NCBI GenBank assembly: GCA_020639295.1
Contig: JACKGY010000004.1
Span: 496,001 to 560,000, forward strand
Direction of reading: 5' to 3'
DNA: 64,000 nucleotides
Source of the DNA: Planctomycetota bacterium
GTDB taxonomy: Bacteria; Planctomycetota; GCA-002687715; DRQF01
Both the position numbers and the translations under genes were made by a program. Position 1 is the first letter of the stretch. The number at the start of each line of letters is the position of its first letter. Shown here in pieces: positions 8,292 to 16,647 of the stretch. A model generated the notes under the pieces. It was not told the origin of the DNA and searched no databases. It saw only the letters and a list, made by a program, of their open reading frames with translations.

Positions 8292-11239
8292 CCCACGCAC
8301 TCGCCCGCAACCTGGTCCTGGCGTCGGCCTTCGTCCTGCTCGGCGCCCTGGCCTTCTTCGGCTCCTGGTCATTCGGCTTCGTCAACTACGACGACCCGAC
8401 GGTGGTGGTGGCGAACGAGCTGATCGAGGGCCCCGGCGACGGTCACGCGGCGGCGATCTTCAGTGCCCCTCACGATCACGCCTACCTGCCGCTTTACTAC
8501 GCCAGCTTCTGGATCGATCACGCCCTCGGCGGCAAGTCGCCCCGGGTCTACCATCTGATCAACCTGCTCATCCACGGCGGCAACGCCCTCCTGCTCGCCG
8601 CCCTGATCCGCCGCCTGCCGCTGGGGGAGCCGCGCCGGCGCTTCGTCGCCGCCGGGCTCGGCGCCGCGGTCTTCCTCGTCCATCCGGTCGTGGTCGAGTC
8701 GGTGGTCTGGGTCTCGGGCCGCAAGGACCTGGTCTCGGGCTTCCTCCTCCTCCTCGCTCTCACCCTGTTCCTGGACGGCGTCACCCGCGCCCGGCCCTGG
8801 CGTTCGCGCTTCCTGGCCCCGCTCCTCTACCTCGCGGCGCTCTTCGCCAAGGCCAGCGTCCTGCCCGGCTTCCTGATCGCCTTCCTTCTCGCCCGGCTGA
8901 GCACGCCCGCGGAACGCAAGGGAACGAGGGCACTGGTGCTCGAGACCCTGCCGCTCGCCCTGGTCGCCCTGCTGGCCCTGGTGGTCCACCTCGCGGTCGC
9001 CGCGGCCGAGGGCACGACCGGCGGCCACGAGGGTGCCTTCCTGCCGCGCGCGGTCGGCATGGCGGGTGCGCTGGGCCGCTACCTGGTCAATGCGCTCGCT
9101 CCGGTCCGGCTGGCGCTGGTCTACGACCTGCCTCTCGACGGCAGCTTCGGAGCCTGGCAGCTCCTCGGCCTGCTCGCCCTCTTCCTCGGTCTGCTCGCCC
9201 TCTTCACCTGGCGGCGATCCGCGGGACCGCGTCGGGCGGCCCTGCTCTGGTTCCTCGTCGCCCTCCTGCCCTTCAACAACCTGCTGCCGCGCTTCGCCGG
9301 CGTCATGGCGGATCGCTATCTCTACCTGCCGATCATGGGCCTCGCTCTCCTGGTCGCCAGCCTGGTGGCGCGCGCGCGCCGGCCGCGCGCCGGGCTCGTC
9401 CTGGTGCTGCTCCTGATCGCCGGTTTCGGCACGCTCAGCTTCTTCCGGACCCGGGTCTGGTCCGATTCGCGTCGGCTCTGGGAGAGCGCGCGGGCCGCGG
9501 CGCCCGCGGCGGCCTTGCCGCTCCTGCAGCTCGGGCAGATCCAGGAGGAGGAAGCCCTGGGGGCCGACCCGGCGCGCGCGCAGGTCCTGCTCGACGACGC
9601 GGCCCGGCTCTTCGCCGAGGCCGAGGACAAGGCGGCCGATCGCCGGCAGCGGGCCCAGGCCCTGCTCAAGCTGGCCTCGCTCGAGACCCGACGGGGGCGC
9701 TTCCAGCTCGCCCTCGAGGCCTACGAGCGCCTCGATCCCCTGATCCCGGAGCAGCCCTCGGCCCGTGATCGCGACGAACTCGATCACGCCGCCGTCACCC
9801 GGGCCACCGCGCTCGCCGGCCTCGGTCGTCTCGACGAGGCGAAGGCCCTGCTCGCCACCATCGACGGCGAGTCGAGCGCCTGGAAGGAGGCCCGCCACAA
9901 CGAGGCGGTCGTCATTCTGCTCGAGGCCGATCGGATCCTGCGCGAGGCGACCTTCGACGTCGACCGCAAGCGCGGCGTCGAGCTCTATCAGGAGGGGCTC
10001 GGGATCTACGCCAGCCTCGCGCGGCGCTTCCCCGACTTCCGGCGCGCGCGCGTCGACCAGGCCAGCGCCCTGATCGGCGCCCGCTGGATCAAGGACTACG
10101 AGATCGAGGTGACCAAGGCCGTGAACGCCCTGGTCGCGGACTTTCCCGACGATGCCCAGGCCTGGTACCACCACGCTCGCGTCTACGGCGAGCTGGCCCT
10201 CGCCGGCAACCAGGAGGCGGCGCTCCAGGCCCTGAACGACCTCAAGGTGAGCGTCCGGCTCGACCCCCATCGCGAGGAACCCTATCTCCTCCTGGTGCGA
10301 CTCCTGCGCGCGCTCGGTTCCAACAAGGAGGCCAAGCTGGTCCTCGACAAGGGCCTCGCCTCGCTGCCGGATTCGAGTCGCCTGAAGCTGGCCCTGGCCG
10401 AGACCTACGTCTCCTTCGGCTATCACCACCGCAACACCGGCGCCCTCGATCTCGCCCTCGAGGCGGCGGGCCGCGCGATCGACGTGTTGCCGGACTCGCC
10501 CACGGCCTGGCAGCTCCTCGGCGAGGTCGATCAGGCCCAGGCCGAGGCCGCACGCGACCCGAACGAGCAGGCCGAGGCCTGGGGCCGGGCCGAGAAGGCC
10601 TACCGCCACCTGCTCGAACTCGATCCCGGGAACGCGGTCGCGCGCCGGGGCATCGCGCTCTTCCATCGCGTGCGCGGCTACGCCTACCTGCGGACCGTCC
10701 TGCCCGACGACATCCCCGAGACGATGCGTCGCGAGCAGCGGGCCGAGATCCGGAGGCAGGCCATGGAGGAGTTCCGCAGCGCCGTCGCCAGCGCGCCCGG
10801 GCTCGAGGACCTGGAGGCGATCCGCGCCCAGCTCGAGGGCTACGCCGCCGAGTTCCGCGACCAGGCCGACCAGCTGATCGAGTCCGGCCGCGCCGCCGAG
10901 GCCTGGTTGCCCGCGCGGTCGGCGCTGCATTTCGCGCCCGACGATCCGGAGAACCTCGCCCTGGCCGCCCGGACCAAGGCGGCCATGGCGCTCACCGACG
11001 ACGCGATCGCCTACTACGAGCAGGCGCTCGAGCAGGATCCGCGCCACCTGCGCAGCCTCTTCGACTGCGGCCGGCTGCTCTTCGAACGCAACCGCCCGGC
11101 ACCGGCCCGCGCGCTGATGCGCCGCTTCCTCGAGGCGGCGCCGGACGATGACGAGGGCGCGCTCGGCGCGCTCCGCCGCGCCGCCCGCGAGGTGATCGCG
11201 GTGGTGGACCGGGACCTCGGTCCGGAGTCCGATCGATGA
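8288..11239 (+). CDS. TMTC-like polytopic membrane protein with TPR domain
   Basis: A 983-residue protein with two halves. Residues 1 to about 395 contain many membrane helices and motifs of the bacterial TMTC/PMT-type mannosyltransferase-like family: FVNYDDP near 31-37 and HPVVVESVVWVSGRKD near 132. The C-terminal half is a long run of tetratricopeptide repeats. The family is thought to transfer sugars from lipid-linked donors at the membrane, with acidic residues in the first loop taking part; here D35 and D36 are candidates. The GTG at 8288 overlaps the asnB stop by 4 nt and leads straight into the first helix, so the longer upstream reading frame is not used. It overlaps rsmE by 4 nt. Glycosyltransferase activity is inferred. 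Confidence 0.78.
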   Translation: MTHALARNLVLASAFVLLGALAFFGSWSFGFVNYDDPTVVVANELIEGPGDGHAAAIFSAPHDHAYLPLYYASFWIDHALGGKSPRVYHLINLLIHGGNALLLAALIRRLPLGEPRRRFVAAGLGAAVFLVHPVVVESVVWVSGRKDLVSGFLLLLALTLFLDGVTRARPWRSRFLAPLLYLAALFAKASVLPGFLIAFLLARLSTPAERKGTRALVLETLPLALVALLALVVHLAVAAAEGTTGGHEGAFLPRAVGMAGALGRYLVNALAPVRLALVYDLPLDGSFGAWQLLGLLALFLGLLALFTWRRSAGPRRAALLWFLVALLPFNNLLPRFAGVMADRYLYLPIMGLALLVASLVARARRPRAGLVLVLLLIAGFGTLSFFRTRVWSDSRRLWESARAAAPAAALPLLQLGQIQEEEALGADPARAQVLLDDAARLFAEAEDKAADRRQRAQALLKLASLETRRGRFQLALEAYERLDPLIPEQPSARDRDELDHAAVTRATALAGLGRLDEAKALLATIDGESSAWKEARHNEAVVILLEADRILREATFDVDRKRGVELYQEGLGIYASLARRFPDFRRARVDQASALIGARWIKDYEIEVTKAVNALVADFPDDAQAWYHHARVYGELALAGNQEAALQALNDLKVSVRLDPHREEPYLLLVRLLRALGSNKEAKLVLDKGLASLPDSSRLKLALAETYVSFGYHHRNTGALDLALEAAGRAIDVLPDSPTAWQLLGEVDQAQAEAARDPNEQAEAWGRAEKAYRHLLELDPGNAVARRGIALFHRVRGYAYLRTVLPDDIPETMRREQRAEIRRQAMEEFRSAVASAPGLEDLEAIRAQLEGYAAEFRDQADQLIESGRAAEAWLPARSALHFAPDDPENLALAARTKAAMALTDDAIAYYEQALEQDPRHLRSLFDCGRLLFERNRPAPARALMRRFLEAAPDDDEGALGALRRAAREVIAVVDRDLGPESDR

Positions 11240-11979
11240 GCCTCGAGCGCTTCCACGTCGGTCGCTCCCTCGCCGGGGCGCGCTCGGTCCTGGTCGCGGA
11301 GACCGAGGCCCGGCACATGACCAAGGTGATGCGTAAGCGGCCGGGCGACGAGGTCACCGTCTTCGATGGCGAGGGCCGCGAGGCCCGGGCGCGGATCCTG
11401 GCGGTGGCCCGGGATCAGGTCGAGCTGGAGATCCTCGAGATCCTCGAGCTGGACCGCGCTCCGGCCTGTCGGATCGCGCTGGAGGTGGCCCTGCCCCGCG
11501 GCGGCGAGGCCCAGGACCTGGTTCGCCGCGCGGTCGAGTGCGGCGTCGCCGAGCTGCGGCCGATCCACTGCGAGCGCTCGGTCCACCGCAGCGACCGCAA
11601 GGACCCGGAGAAGCGGCGCGAACGCTTCGAGGCCGCGGCGCTCGCGGCCCTGAAGCAGAGCGGTCGCAACCGCATGCCCGAGTTGCGCGAGCCGGTCGAG
11701 CTCGCCGCCGTCGAGCTCTTCCCGGGCGAACGCGGCTTCTACGGTTCGACCCGCGGGGGCCTGAGCCCACGCCGGCTCGAACGCGCCGGGACGCCGGCGC
11801 GCGTGCGGCTCGTGGTCGGGCCCGAAGGCGGACTCGGCGAGGCCGAGGAGGAAGCCCTGCGCGCGCGCGGCTTCGAGGCGCTCTCGCTCGGCGCGGGCGT
11901 GCTCCGGGTCGAGACCGCGGTGATCGCCCTGGTGTCCTGGTTCGCCGCCGCCGCCGCCGACGAGATCGCCGGGGCCTGA
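11236..11979 (+). CDS. rsmE: 16S rRNA (uracil1498-N3)-methyltransferase
   Basis: A 247-residue SPOUT-class methyltransferase that methylates N3 of U1498 in 16S rRNA using S-adenosylmethionine. The N-terminal PUA-like part contains RHMTKVMRKRPGDEV. The C-terminal trefoil-knot signature is complete: VGPEGGLG near residue 194 and LGAGVLRVETA near 217. Length is normal for the family. The ATG overlaps the stop of the preceding membrane TPR gene by 4 nt, so it is translated as part of that operon although it has no obvious functional link to it. Confidence 0.92.
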   Translation: MSLERFHVGRSLAGARSVLVAETEARHMTKVMRKRPGDEVTVFDGEGREARARILAVARDQVELEILEILELDRAPACRIALEVALPRGGEAQDLVRRAVECGVAELRPIHCERSVHRSDRKDPEKRRERFEAAALAALKQSGRNRMPELREPVELAAVELFPGERGFYGSTRGGLSPRRLERAGTPARVRLVVGPEGGLGEAEEEALRARGFEALSLGAGVLRVETAVIALVSWFAAAAADEIAGA

Positions 11980-12026
11980 ACCCGATCGCGCTTGCCTCGG
12001 GCCCGTCGCGACCGCATGCTCGGCCC

Positions 12027-13946
12027 ATGCCCGTACGGTTCTCGGTGGAGCAGGGCGGGGTGACCCGCACCTATGACCTGAAACGCAGCGTCGTGACCTT
12101 CGGGCGCTCGCGCGCCTGCACGGTCACGCTCGACGACCCGGCCCTGTCGCGCAGTCACTGCCAGATCGAGACCGAGGGCGAGGCCGCCTTCATCCGCGAT
12201 CTCAACTCGCGCAACGGCACCCTGATGGCGGGCGAGCGCGTTCGCCGCCAGCGTCTCCACGAGGGCGATCCGTTCCGCATCGGCAACTGCGTCATCACCT
12301 TCCTCGGCCAGATGGAGTCCGCCGGGCTGACCACCGCGGCGCCGCAGACGGCCAGCTTCACGGCGCGCCTCTTCGACCGCGAGGCCGGCAACGCCCGCGC
12401 GCGCGACGATCGGCGCGACGAGGAGTTCCGGCGCATGGAGCGGCTGCTCGAACTCAACCGGCGCATCGCGGCCGAGATCGAGCCCGAACGCGTCCTGGTC
12501 GCCATCCTCGATGCCGCGCTCGAGTTCGTCGACGCCGAGCGCGGCTTCCTGATGACCGTCGAGGGCGACCGGCTCTACATCCCGGTGGCCCGCGACTTCT
12601 GGCGCAAGGACATCCCGGCGCCGGCCTTCGAGATCAGCCGCAACATCGCGCTCGAGACCATCCGTCGGGGCAAGTGCCTGGTCACCGATGATGCCAGCGA
12701 GGACGTCCGCTTCGACGAGAAGGCCTCGGTCGTCAACCTGAAGATCCGCTCGGTGCTCTGCGTGCCGCTCAAGGACAAGGAGCGGGTGATCGGCGCCATC
12801 TACCTCGACAACCGCTTCACCCGGGGCAGCTTCGGCGAGAAGGACATCCGCGCGATCGAGGCCTTCGCCGACCAGGCGGCGATCTCGCTGATCAACTCGG
12901 GCCTGATCGAGAAGGAGCGCGAGGTCTCGCGCCACTGGCGCGAGAAGGCCAAGAAGAGCGTCATCGAGCTGGAGACCCTGAAGGTCCAGATGGCGCAGCT
13001 CGAGCGCGAGGAGGGCCTGGTCGGCGATCACGCCGAGGTCGTCGGCCGATCGGAGCCGATGCTGGCGGTCCTGCGCCTCGCCGACCGGGTGGCTTCGAGC
13101 GATCTCGCCGTCCTCATCCGCGGCGAGAGCGGTACCGGCAAGGAGCTGATCGCCCGCAGCCTGCACCGCAACGGGGCGCGCGTGGCCGGTCCCTTCGTCG
13201 CGGTCGATTGCGGCGCCTTCGCGCCCAGCGTCCTCGAGGCCGAGCTCTTCGGCCATGCCGCCGGCGCCTTCACCGGCGCGCGCGGCGAACGCCCGGGCCT
13301 GCTCGAGAGCGCCCACGGCGGCACGCTCTTCCTCGACGAGGTGGGCGAGCTCGATCCCGAGGCGCAGAAGAGCCTGCTGCGGGTCCTCGAGACCGGGGAG
13401 TTCCGTCGGCTCGGCGAGACCCGGCTCCGCCAGGCCGACTTCCGGCTGATCTCGGCCACCCACCGTGATCTCGAGGCGATGATCGAGGCCGGCCCCTTCC
13501 GCCGGGATCTCTACTACCGGCTGAAGGGGGTCGAGATCGAGCTGCCGCCCTTGCGCCAGCGGCTCGAGGATCTCCCGGCCCTGGTCCGCCACTTCCTGCG
13601 CGGCAAGGGGCGTCAGCTCCGGTTCAGCGCCGCCGCGAAGGCCGCCCTCTATGCCTGCTCCTGGCCGGGCAACCTGCGCCAGCTCCGCAACGAGATCGAG
13701 CGCCTGAGCGTGGTGGCCGGCGACGAGGTGCGGCTCGAGGACCTGTCGCCGGAGCTCCGCGAGGGCGGCACGTCGACCCCGATCGGGAACCTGAAGGAAC
13801 AGGTCGACGCGCTCGAGCGCCGGCTGATCGAGGAGGCCCTCCAGCGGACCGAGGGCAACAAGACCCGGGCGGCCGAGATCCTGGGCCTGTCCCGGCTCGG
13901 CCTACGCAAGAAGATGGCCCGGCTGGGCCTCGACGACGGCGACTGA
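12027..13946 (+). CDS. FHA-GAF-AAA+-Fis sigma54-dependent transcriptional activator
   Basis: A 639-residue enhancer-binding protein that should activate sigma54 promoters. It has an FHA phosphothreonine-binding domain at about 20-95 (GRSRACTVTLDD, SRSHCQI, NSRNGT), a GAF domain at about 150-295, and a sigma54 AAA+ domain at about 333-565 with Walker A GESGTGKE (366-373), the sigma54-contact loop GAFTGA (413-418) and Walker B GGTLFLDEVGEL. A Fis-type helix-turn-helix lies at about 596-635. FHA input suggests control by a Ser/Thr kinase, and the GAF suggests a small ligand. The ATG at 12027 has no strong ribosome site but starts exactly at the FHA domain; the longer frame runs through rsmE. It sits just before the pilus-like operon, its probable target. 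Confidence 0.9.
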   Translation: MPVRFSVEQGGVTRTYDLKRSVVTFGRSRACTVTLDDPALSRSHCQIETEGEAAFIRDLNSRNGTLMAGERVRRQRLHEGDPFRIGNCVITFLGQMESAGLTTAAPQTASFTARLFDREAGNARARDDRRDEEFRRMERLLELNRRIAAEIEPERVLVAILDAALEFVDAERGFLMTVEGDRLYIPVARDFWRKDIPAPAFEISRNIALETIRRGKCLVTDDASEDVRFDEKASVVNLKIRSVLCVPLKDKERVIGAIYLDNRFTRGSFGEKDIRAIEAFADQAAISLINSGLIEKEREVSRHWREKAKKSVIELETLKVQMAQLEREEGLVGDHAEVVGRSEPMLAVLRLADRVASSDLAVLIRGESGTGKELIARSLHRNGARVAGPFVAVDCGAFAPSVLEAELFGHAAGAFTGARGERPGLLESAHGGTLFLDEVGELDPEAQKSLLRVLETGEFRRLGETRLRQADFRLISATHRDLEAMIEAGPFRRDLYYRLKGVEIELPPLRQRLEDLPALVRHFLRGKGRQLRFSAAAKAALYACSWPGNLRQLRNEIERLSVVAGDEVRLEDLSPELREGGTSTPIGNLKEQVDALERRLIEEALQRTEGNKTRAAEILGLSRLGLRKKMARLGLDDGD

Positions 13947-13962
13947 GATCCCCCGGCTCCTC

Positions 13963-14000
13963 CCTGGTAACCAGGTTTCCGCTCGGCCCCCGGGGGCTTT
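13963..14000 (+). terminator. Possible terminator between the activator and the FHA/pilus operon
   Basis: Two compact palindromes occur shortly after the activator's stop: CCTGGTAACCAGG (13963-13975) and GCCCCCGGGGGC (13986-13997) followed by TTT. The second has almost no loop, so a functional terminator is only a possibility. Confidence 0.35.
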
Positions 14001-14055
14001 ACGTCCCGGCCGATGCCCAGGTGTCTAAGTCACTTGCCGACAAAACCTTGTGAGC

Positions 14056-14084
14056 TTGCCAGGGTCTCGTCGCCGTGGTACGGT
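14056..14084 (+). promoter_or_regulatory. Candidate promoter for the FHA/PilM/pseudopilin operon
   Basis: TTGCCA at 14056-14061, a 17-bp spacer and TACGGT at 14079-14084, about 120 nt before the first gene of the operon. The match is moderate. I looked for a sigma54 GG-N10-GC element here because of the upstream activator and did not find a convincing one. Confidence 0.4.
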
Positions 14085-14207
14085 CCTTGCTGGCCGTCCG
14101 GAGGCTCCGGGCGGCGGATGTGACGAAGACGAGCCCGAGATCGATAGCCCCGCCTCAACCCGACGGATCGGAATGGTCCGCCGTCGCGTGACCATCTGGA
14201 TGGACAC

Positions 14208-16637
14208 ATGCCCAAGATCATCGTCTACGACGGCGAGAGCGAGCGCGAGGTCGCCCTGGCCGAACAGGAAGTCACGATCGGCCGGGTCGCCAAGACCTGC
14301 GACGTCGTCATCAAGGTGCCCGAAGCCTCGCGGCAGCATTGTCGGCTGAAGCGCGAGGGCTCGAGCTGGTTCGTCGAGGACCTCGGCTCCAGCAACGGCA
14401 CCCGGGTCAACGGTCGCAAGGTCACCACCTTCGAGCTGGCCGACGGCGACGAGATCCAGGTGGGCAAGGCGACGATCCGCTTCCTGGAATCGGACCTGGT
14501 CAGCCCGCCACCGGCGGCCGACGACGAGCTCGAGCTGGAGATCAGCCTCGAGGACGAATGCTGGCTGAAGTTCCTCTCCGGCGAGCGGGCCGGTGATCGG
14601 CTCGACCTCAGCGGTCGGCTCACCTTCGGCCGGCGCAGCTCGAACGACATCGCCCTGACCGAGAAGGGCGTCTCCGGCAGCCACATCGAGATCGTCGCCG
14701 ATGGCGACGGCTGGCTGGTGCGCGACCTCGGCAGCACCAACGGCACCCTGGTGAACGGCGAGCGCGTGGTCGAGGCCCGGCTCGCCGCCGGCGACCGCAT
14801 CCGCGTCGGCGTGGTCGAGCTCCTCTACGGCGAGGGCGAGGACGTCGGCGACGACCTGGTCGGCACCGTCAGCTTCGAGGAGGTCGACCTCGGCCAGGAG
14901 GTCTTCGCCATCTCCGAGGCCAACTTCCGCAAGAAGCGCAAGTCGGCCCTGGTCCTCACCCTCTTCTTCCTGATCGCGGTCCTGGGCAGCGGCGCCTGGT
15001 GGTTCATGCAGGGCGGCAAGGGCGACGCCGGCGCGCGGCGCGTCGAGGTGGTCGCCGGCAGCTCGCTCGGCAAGGCCGGCACCTTCGAGCCCGGCGACGA
15101 CGAGGAGGAGGCGCTGGCCTCCGATTCCGACTCGCTCGAGTACGACCTGGTGACCAAGCGCCCGCACAGCGGCGCCCAGGCCCTCGAGGTCAGCGGCGGC
15201 GGCGACGGCGACCATCGCATCGTCTTCCTCGACGAGATCCTCAGCGTCAGCATCGCCGACCGGATCACCCTCGGCGGCTGGGTGCGGAACGCCGGCCTGA
15301 GCGGCGCCGCCGGCCTGGAGCTGCTGTGGAAGAACGCCGACGGTCAGATCATCGGCAACTCGGTGCTGAATGCTCCCGAGGGCCTCGGCTCCTGGACGCG
15401 CTTCGAGGGCGTCTTCCGGCCGCCCTCGGGCAGCGACCGCGCGGCGGTCGCCGTGGCCTACCACGACGCCAGCGGCAAGCTGCAGCTCGACGACGTCTAC
15501 GCCGTTCGCCAGCGCCAGAGCGACGAGGATCTCGACGTCGGCGAGCACAAGATCCTGCTCGACCGCTCGTCCTCGTTGTCGATCTCGCAGGTCGGGAGCG
15601 AGGTCATCGACCTCGGCGGATTCTGGCTCCTCGACGGCGACGAGCCCCGCTTCCTCGACCGGCTCTTCGCCGCCGACGAGGGCGGCGCCAGCGAGGGCAA
15701 GGCCTCGGTGACCGGGGCCTTCTCGGCCGCGGCCGGGCTCGAGGCCGGTAAGGCCGAGTTCGCGGTGGCCCGGGCCGAGGGCGGCATCCTCTGGACCGGC
15801 AGCACGCAGGCCGGGGGCAAGCTCCACTGCGGCATGCGCGTGGCGCTCGATGACGGCCTGGTCACCCTCGGCGCCGACGGCGCCCGGCGTCACGGCGCCG
15901 CCTTCGAACGCTCCGGGGTCGAGGAGATCGTGGTCGCCAGCGGTCCTCGGGCCCTGCGCCTGCGCCTCGGCGCGCCCGGCACGGTGCGCCTGGTCGAGAG
16001 CCGCCAGGGGGCGATCCTGCTCCTGCCGCTCGCGGCCAGCGACGGCGGCCGTGGCTTCTCGTTGCCGATCCAGCTCGACTTCTCGGCCGAGACCAGCAAG
16101 GCCACCGAGCTGATGCAGGAGGCCCAGCTCGCCGACAGCGGCGCCGGCGACTACGGCCGGGCGATGGCGCTCTATGGCGAGCTGATCAATCGCTACTCCT
16201 TCCGCAAGGACCTCGCCGACCGCGCCGCCGAGCGCATCGCGATGCTCTCGACCCGGGCGGAGAACGAACTCGACCGGCTCGAGCGCGAGACCGACGACGT
16301 GATCTTCTTCCGCACCTTCATCGCCGACCACGACCGTCTCGCCGACGCTCTCCGTCGGGGACGGCAGGCCTTCGCCGGTTCGACCTACGAGGCCCGCTAC
16401 GACCAGATCCTGGATCGTCTCGATCAGGCGGCCGGGCTGGCCACCGAGGAGAGCCGTCTGGCCAAGGCCGTGGTCCAGCTCCGTCGCGGTCGCGACCTGA
16501 TGACTCCGGGGCGTTCGGCGCCGGTGCTCGCCCGCGGCTTCTTCGAGAGCGTCGTCCTGCTGGCGCCGGAGAGCGAGCTGGCCGGCGAGGCGCGCCAGGA
16601 GCTGGACAAGATCGCGGCCCTGATCGGAAAGGAATGA
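14208..16637 (+). CDS. Membrane protein with two FHA domains
   Basis: An 809-residue protein beginning MPKIIVYDGES. FHA domain 1 lies at about 20-95 (TIGRVAKTCDVVIKVP, SRQHC, SSNGTRVNGRKV) and FHA domain 2 at about 140-210 (FGRRSSNDIAL, SGSHIEI, STNGTLVNGERV). One membrane helix follows at about 246-267 (LVLTLFFLIAVLGSG). Residues 270-809 would be extracytoplasmic and include a beta-rich, carbohydrate-binding-like region followed by helical TPR-like sequence near the end. The cytoplasmic FHA pair would bind phosphothreonine peptides and could carry a kinase signal across to the pilus/secretion platform encoded downstream. It is 10 bp from the PilM::PilN gene. The exact role is unknown. Confidence 0.82.
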   Translation: MPKIIVYDGESEREVALAEQEVTIGRVAKTCDVVIKVPEASRQHCRLKREGSSWFVEDLGSSNGTRVNGRKVTTFELADGDEIQVGKATIRFLESDLVSPPPAADDELELEISLEDECWLKFLSGERAGDRLDLSGRLTFGRRSSNDIALTEKGVSGSHIEIVADGDGWLVRDLGSTNGTLVNGERVVEARLAAGDRIRVGVVELLYGEGEDVGDDLVGTVSFEEVDLGQEVFAISEANFRKKRKSALVLTLFFLIAVLGSGAWWFMQGGKGDAGARRVEVVAGSSLGKAGTFEPGDDEEEALASDSDSLEYDLVTKRPHSGAQALEVSGGGDGDHRIVFLDEILSVSIADRITLGGWVRNAGLSGAAGLELLWKNADGQIIGNSVLNAPEGLGSWTRFEGVFRPPSGSDRAAVAVAYHDASGKLQLDDVYAVRQRQSDEDLDVGEHKILLDRSSSLSISQVGSEVIDLGGFWLLDGDEPRFLDRLFAADEGGASEGKASVTGAFSAAAGLEAGKAEFAVARAEGGILWTGSTQAGGKLHCGMRVALDDGLVTLGADGARRHGAAFERSGVEEIVVASGPRALRLRLGAPGTVRLVESRQGAILLLPLAASDGGRGFSLPIQLDFSAETSKATELMQEAQLADSGAGDYGRAMALYGELINRYSFRKDLADRAAERIAMLSTRAENELDRLERETDDVIFFRTFIADHDRLADALRRGRQAFAGSTYEARYDQILDRLDQAAGLATEESRLAKAVVQLRRGRDLMTPGRSAPVLARGFFESVVLLAPESELAGEARQELDKIAALIGKE

Positions 16638-16647
16638 GGAACTGACC

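Noticed and set aside
11538..12026. 163-codon upstream extension of the sigma54 activator inside rsmE
   Set aside because: It is an Arg/Ala-rich out-of-frame reading of rsmE; the FHA domain begins at the ATG at 12027.
14000..14207. Sigma54 (-24/-12) promoter upstream of the FHA/pilus operon
   Set aside because: Expected because of the adjacent activator, but no TGGCAC-N5-TTGC-like match with correct GG/GC spacing was found by eye.
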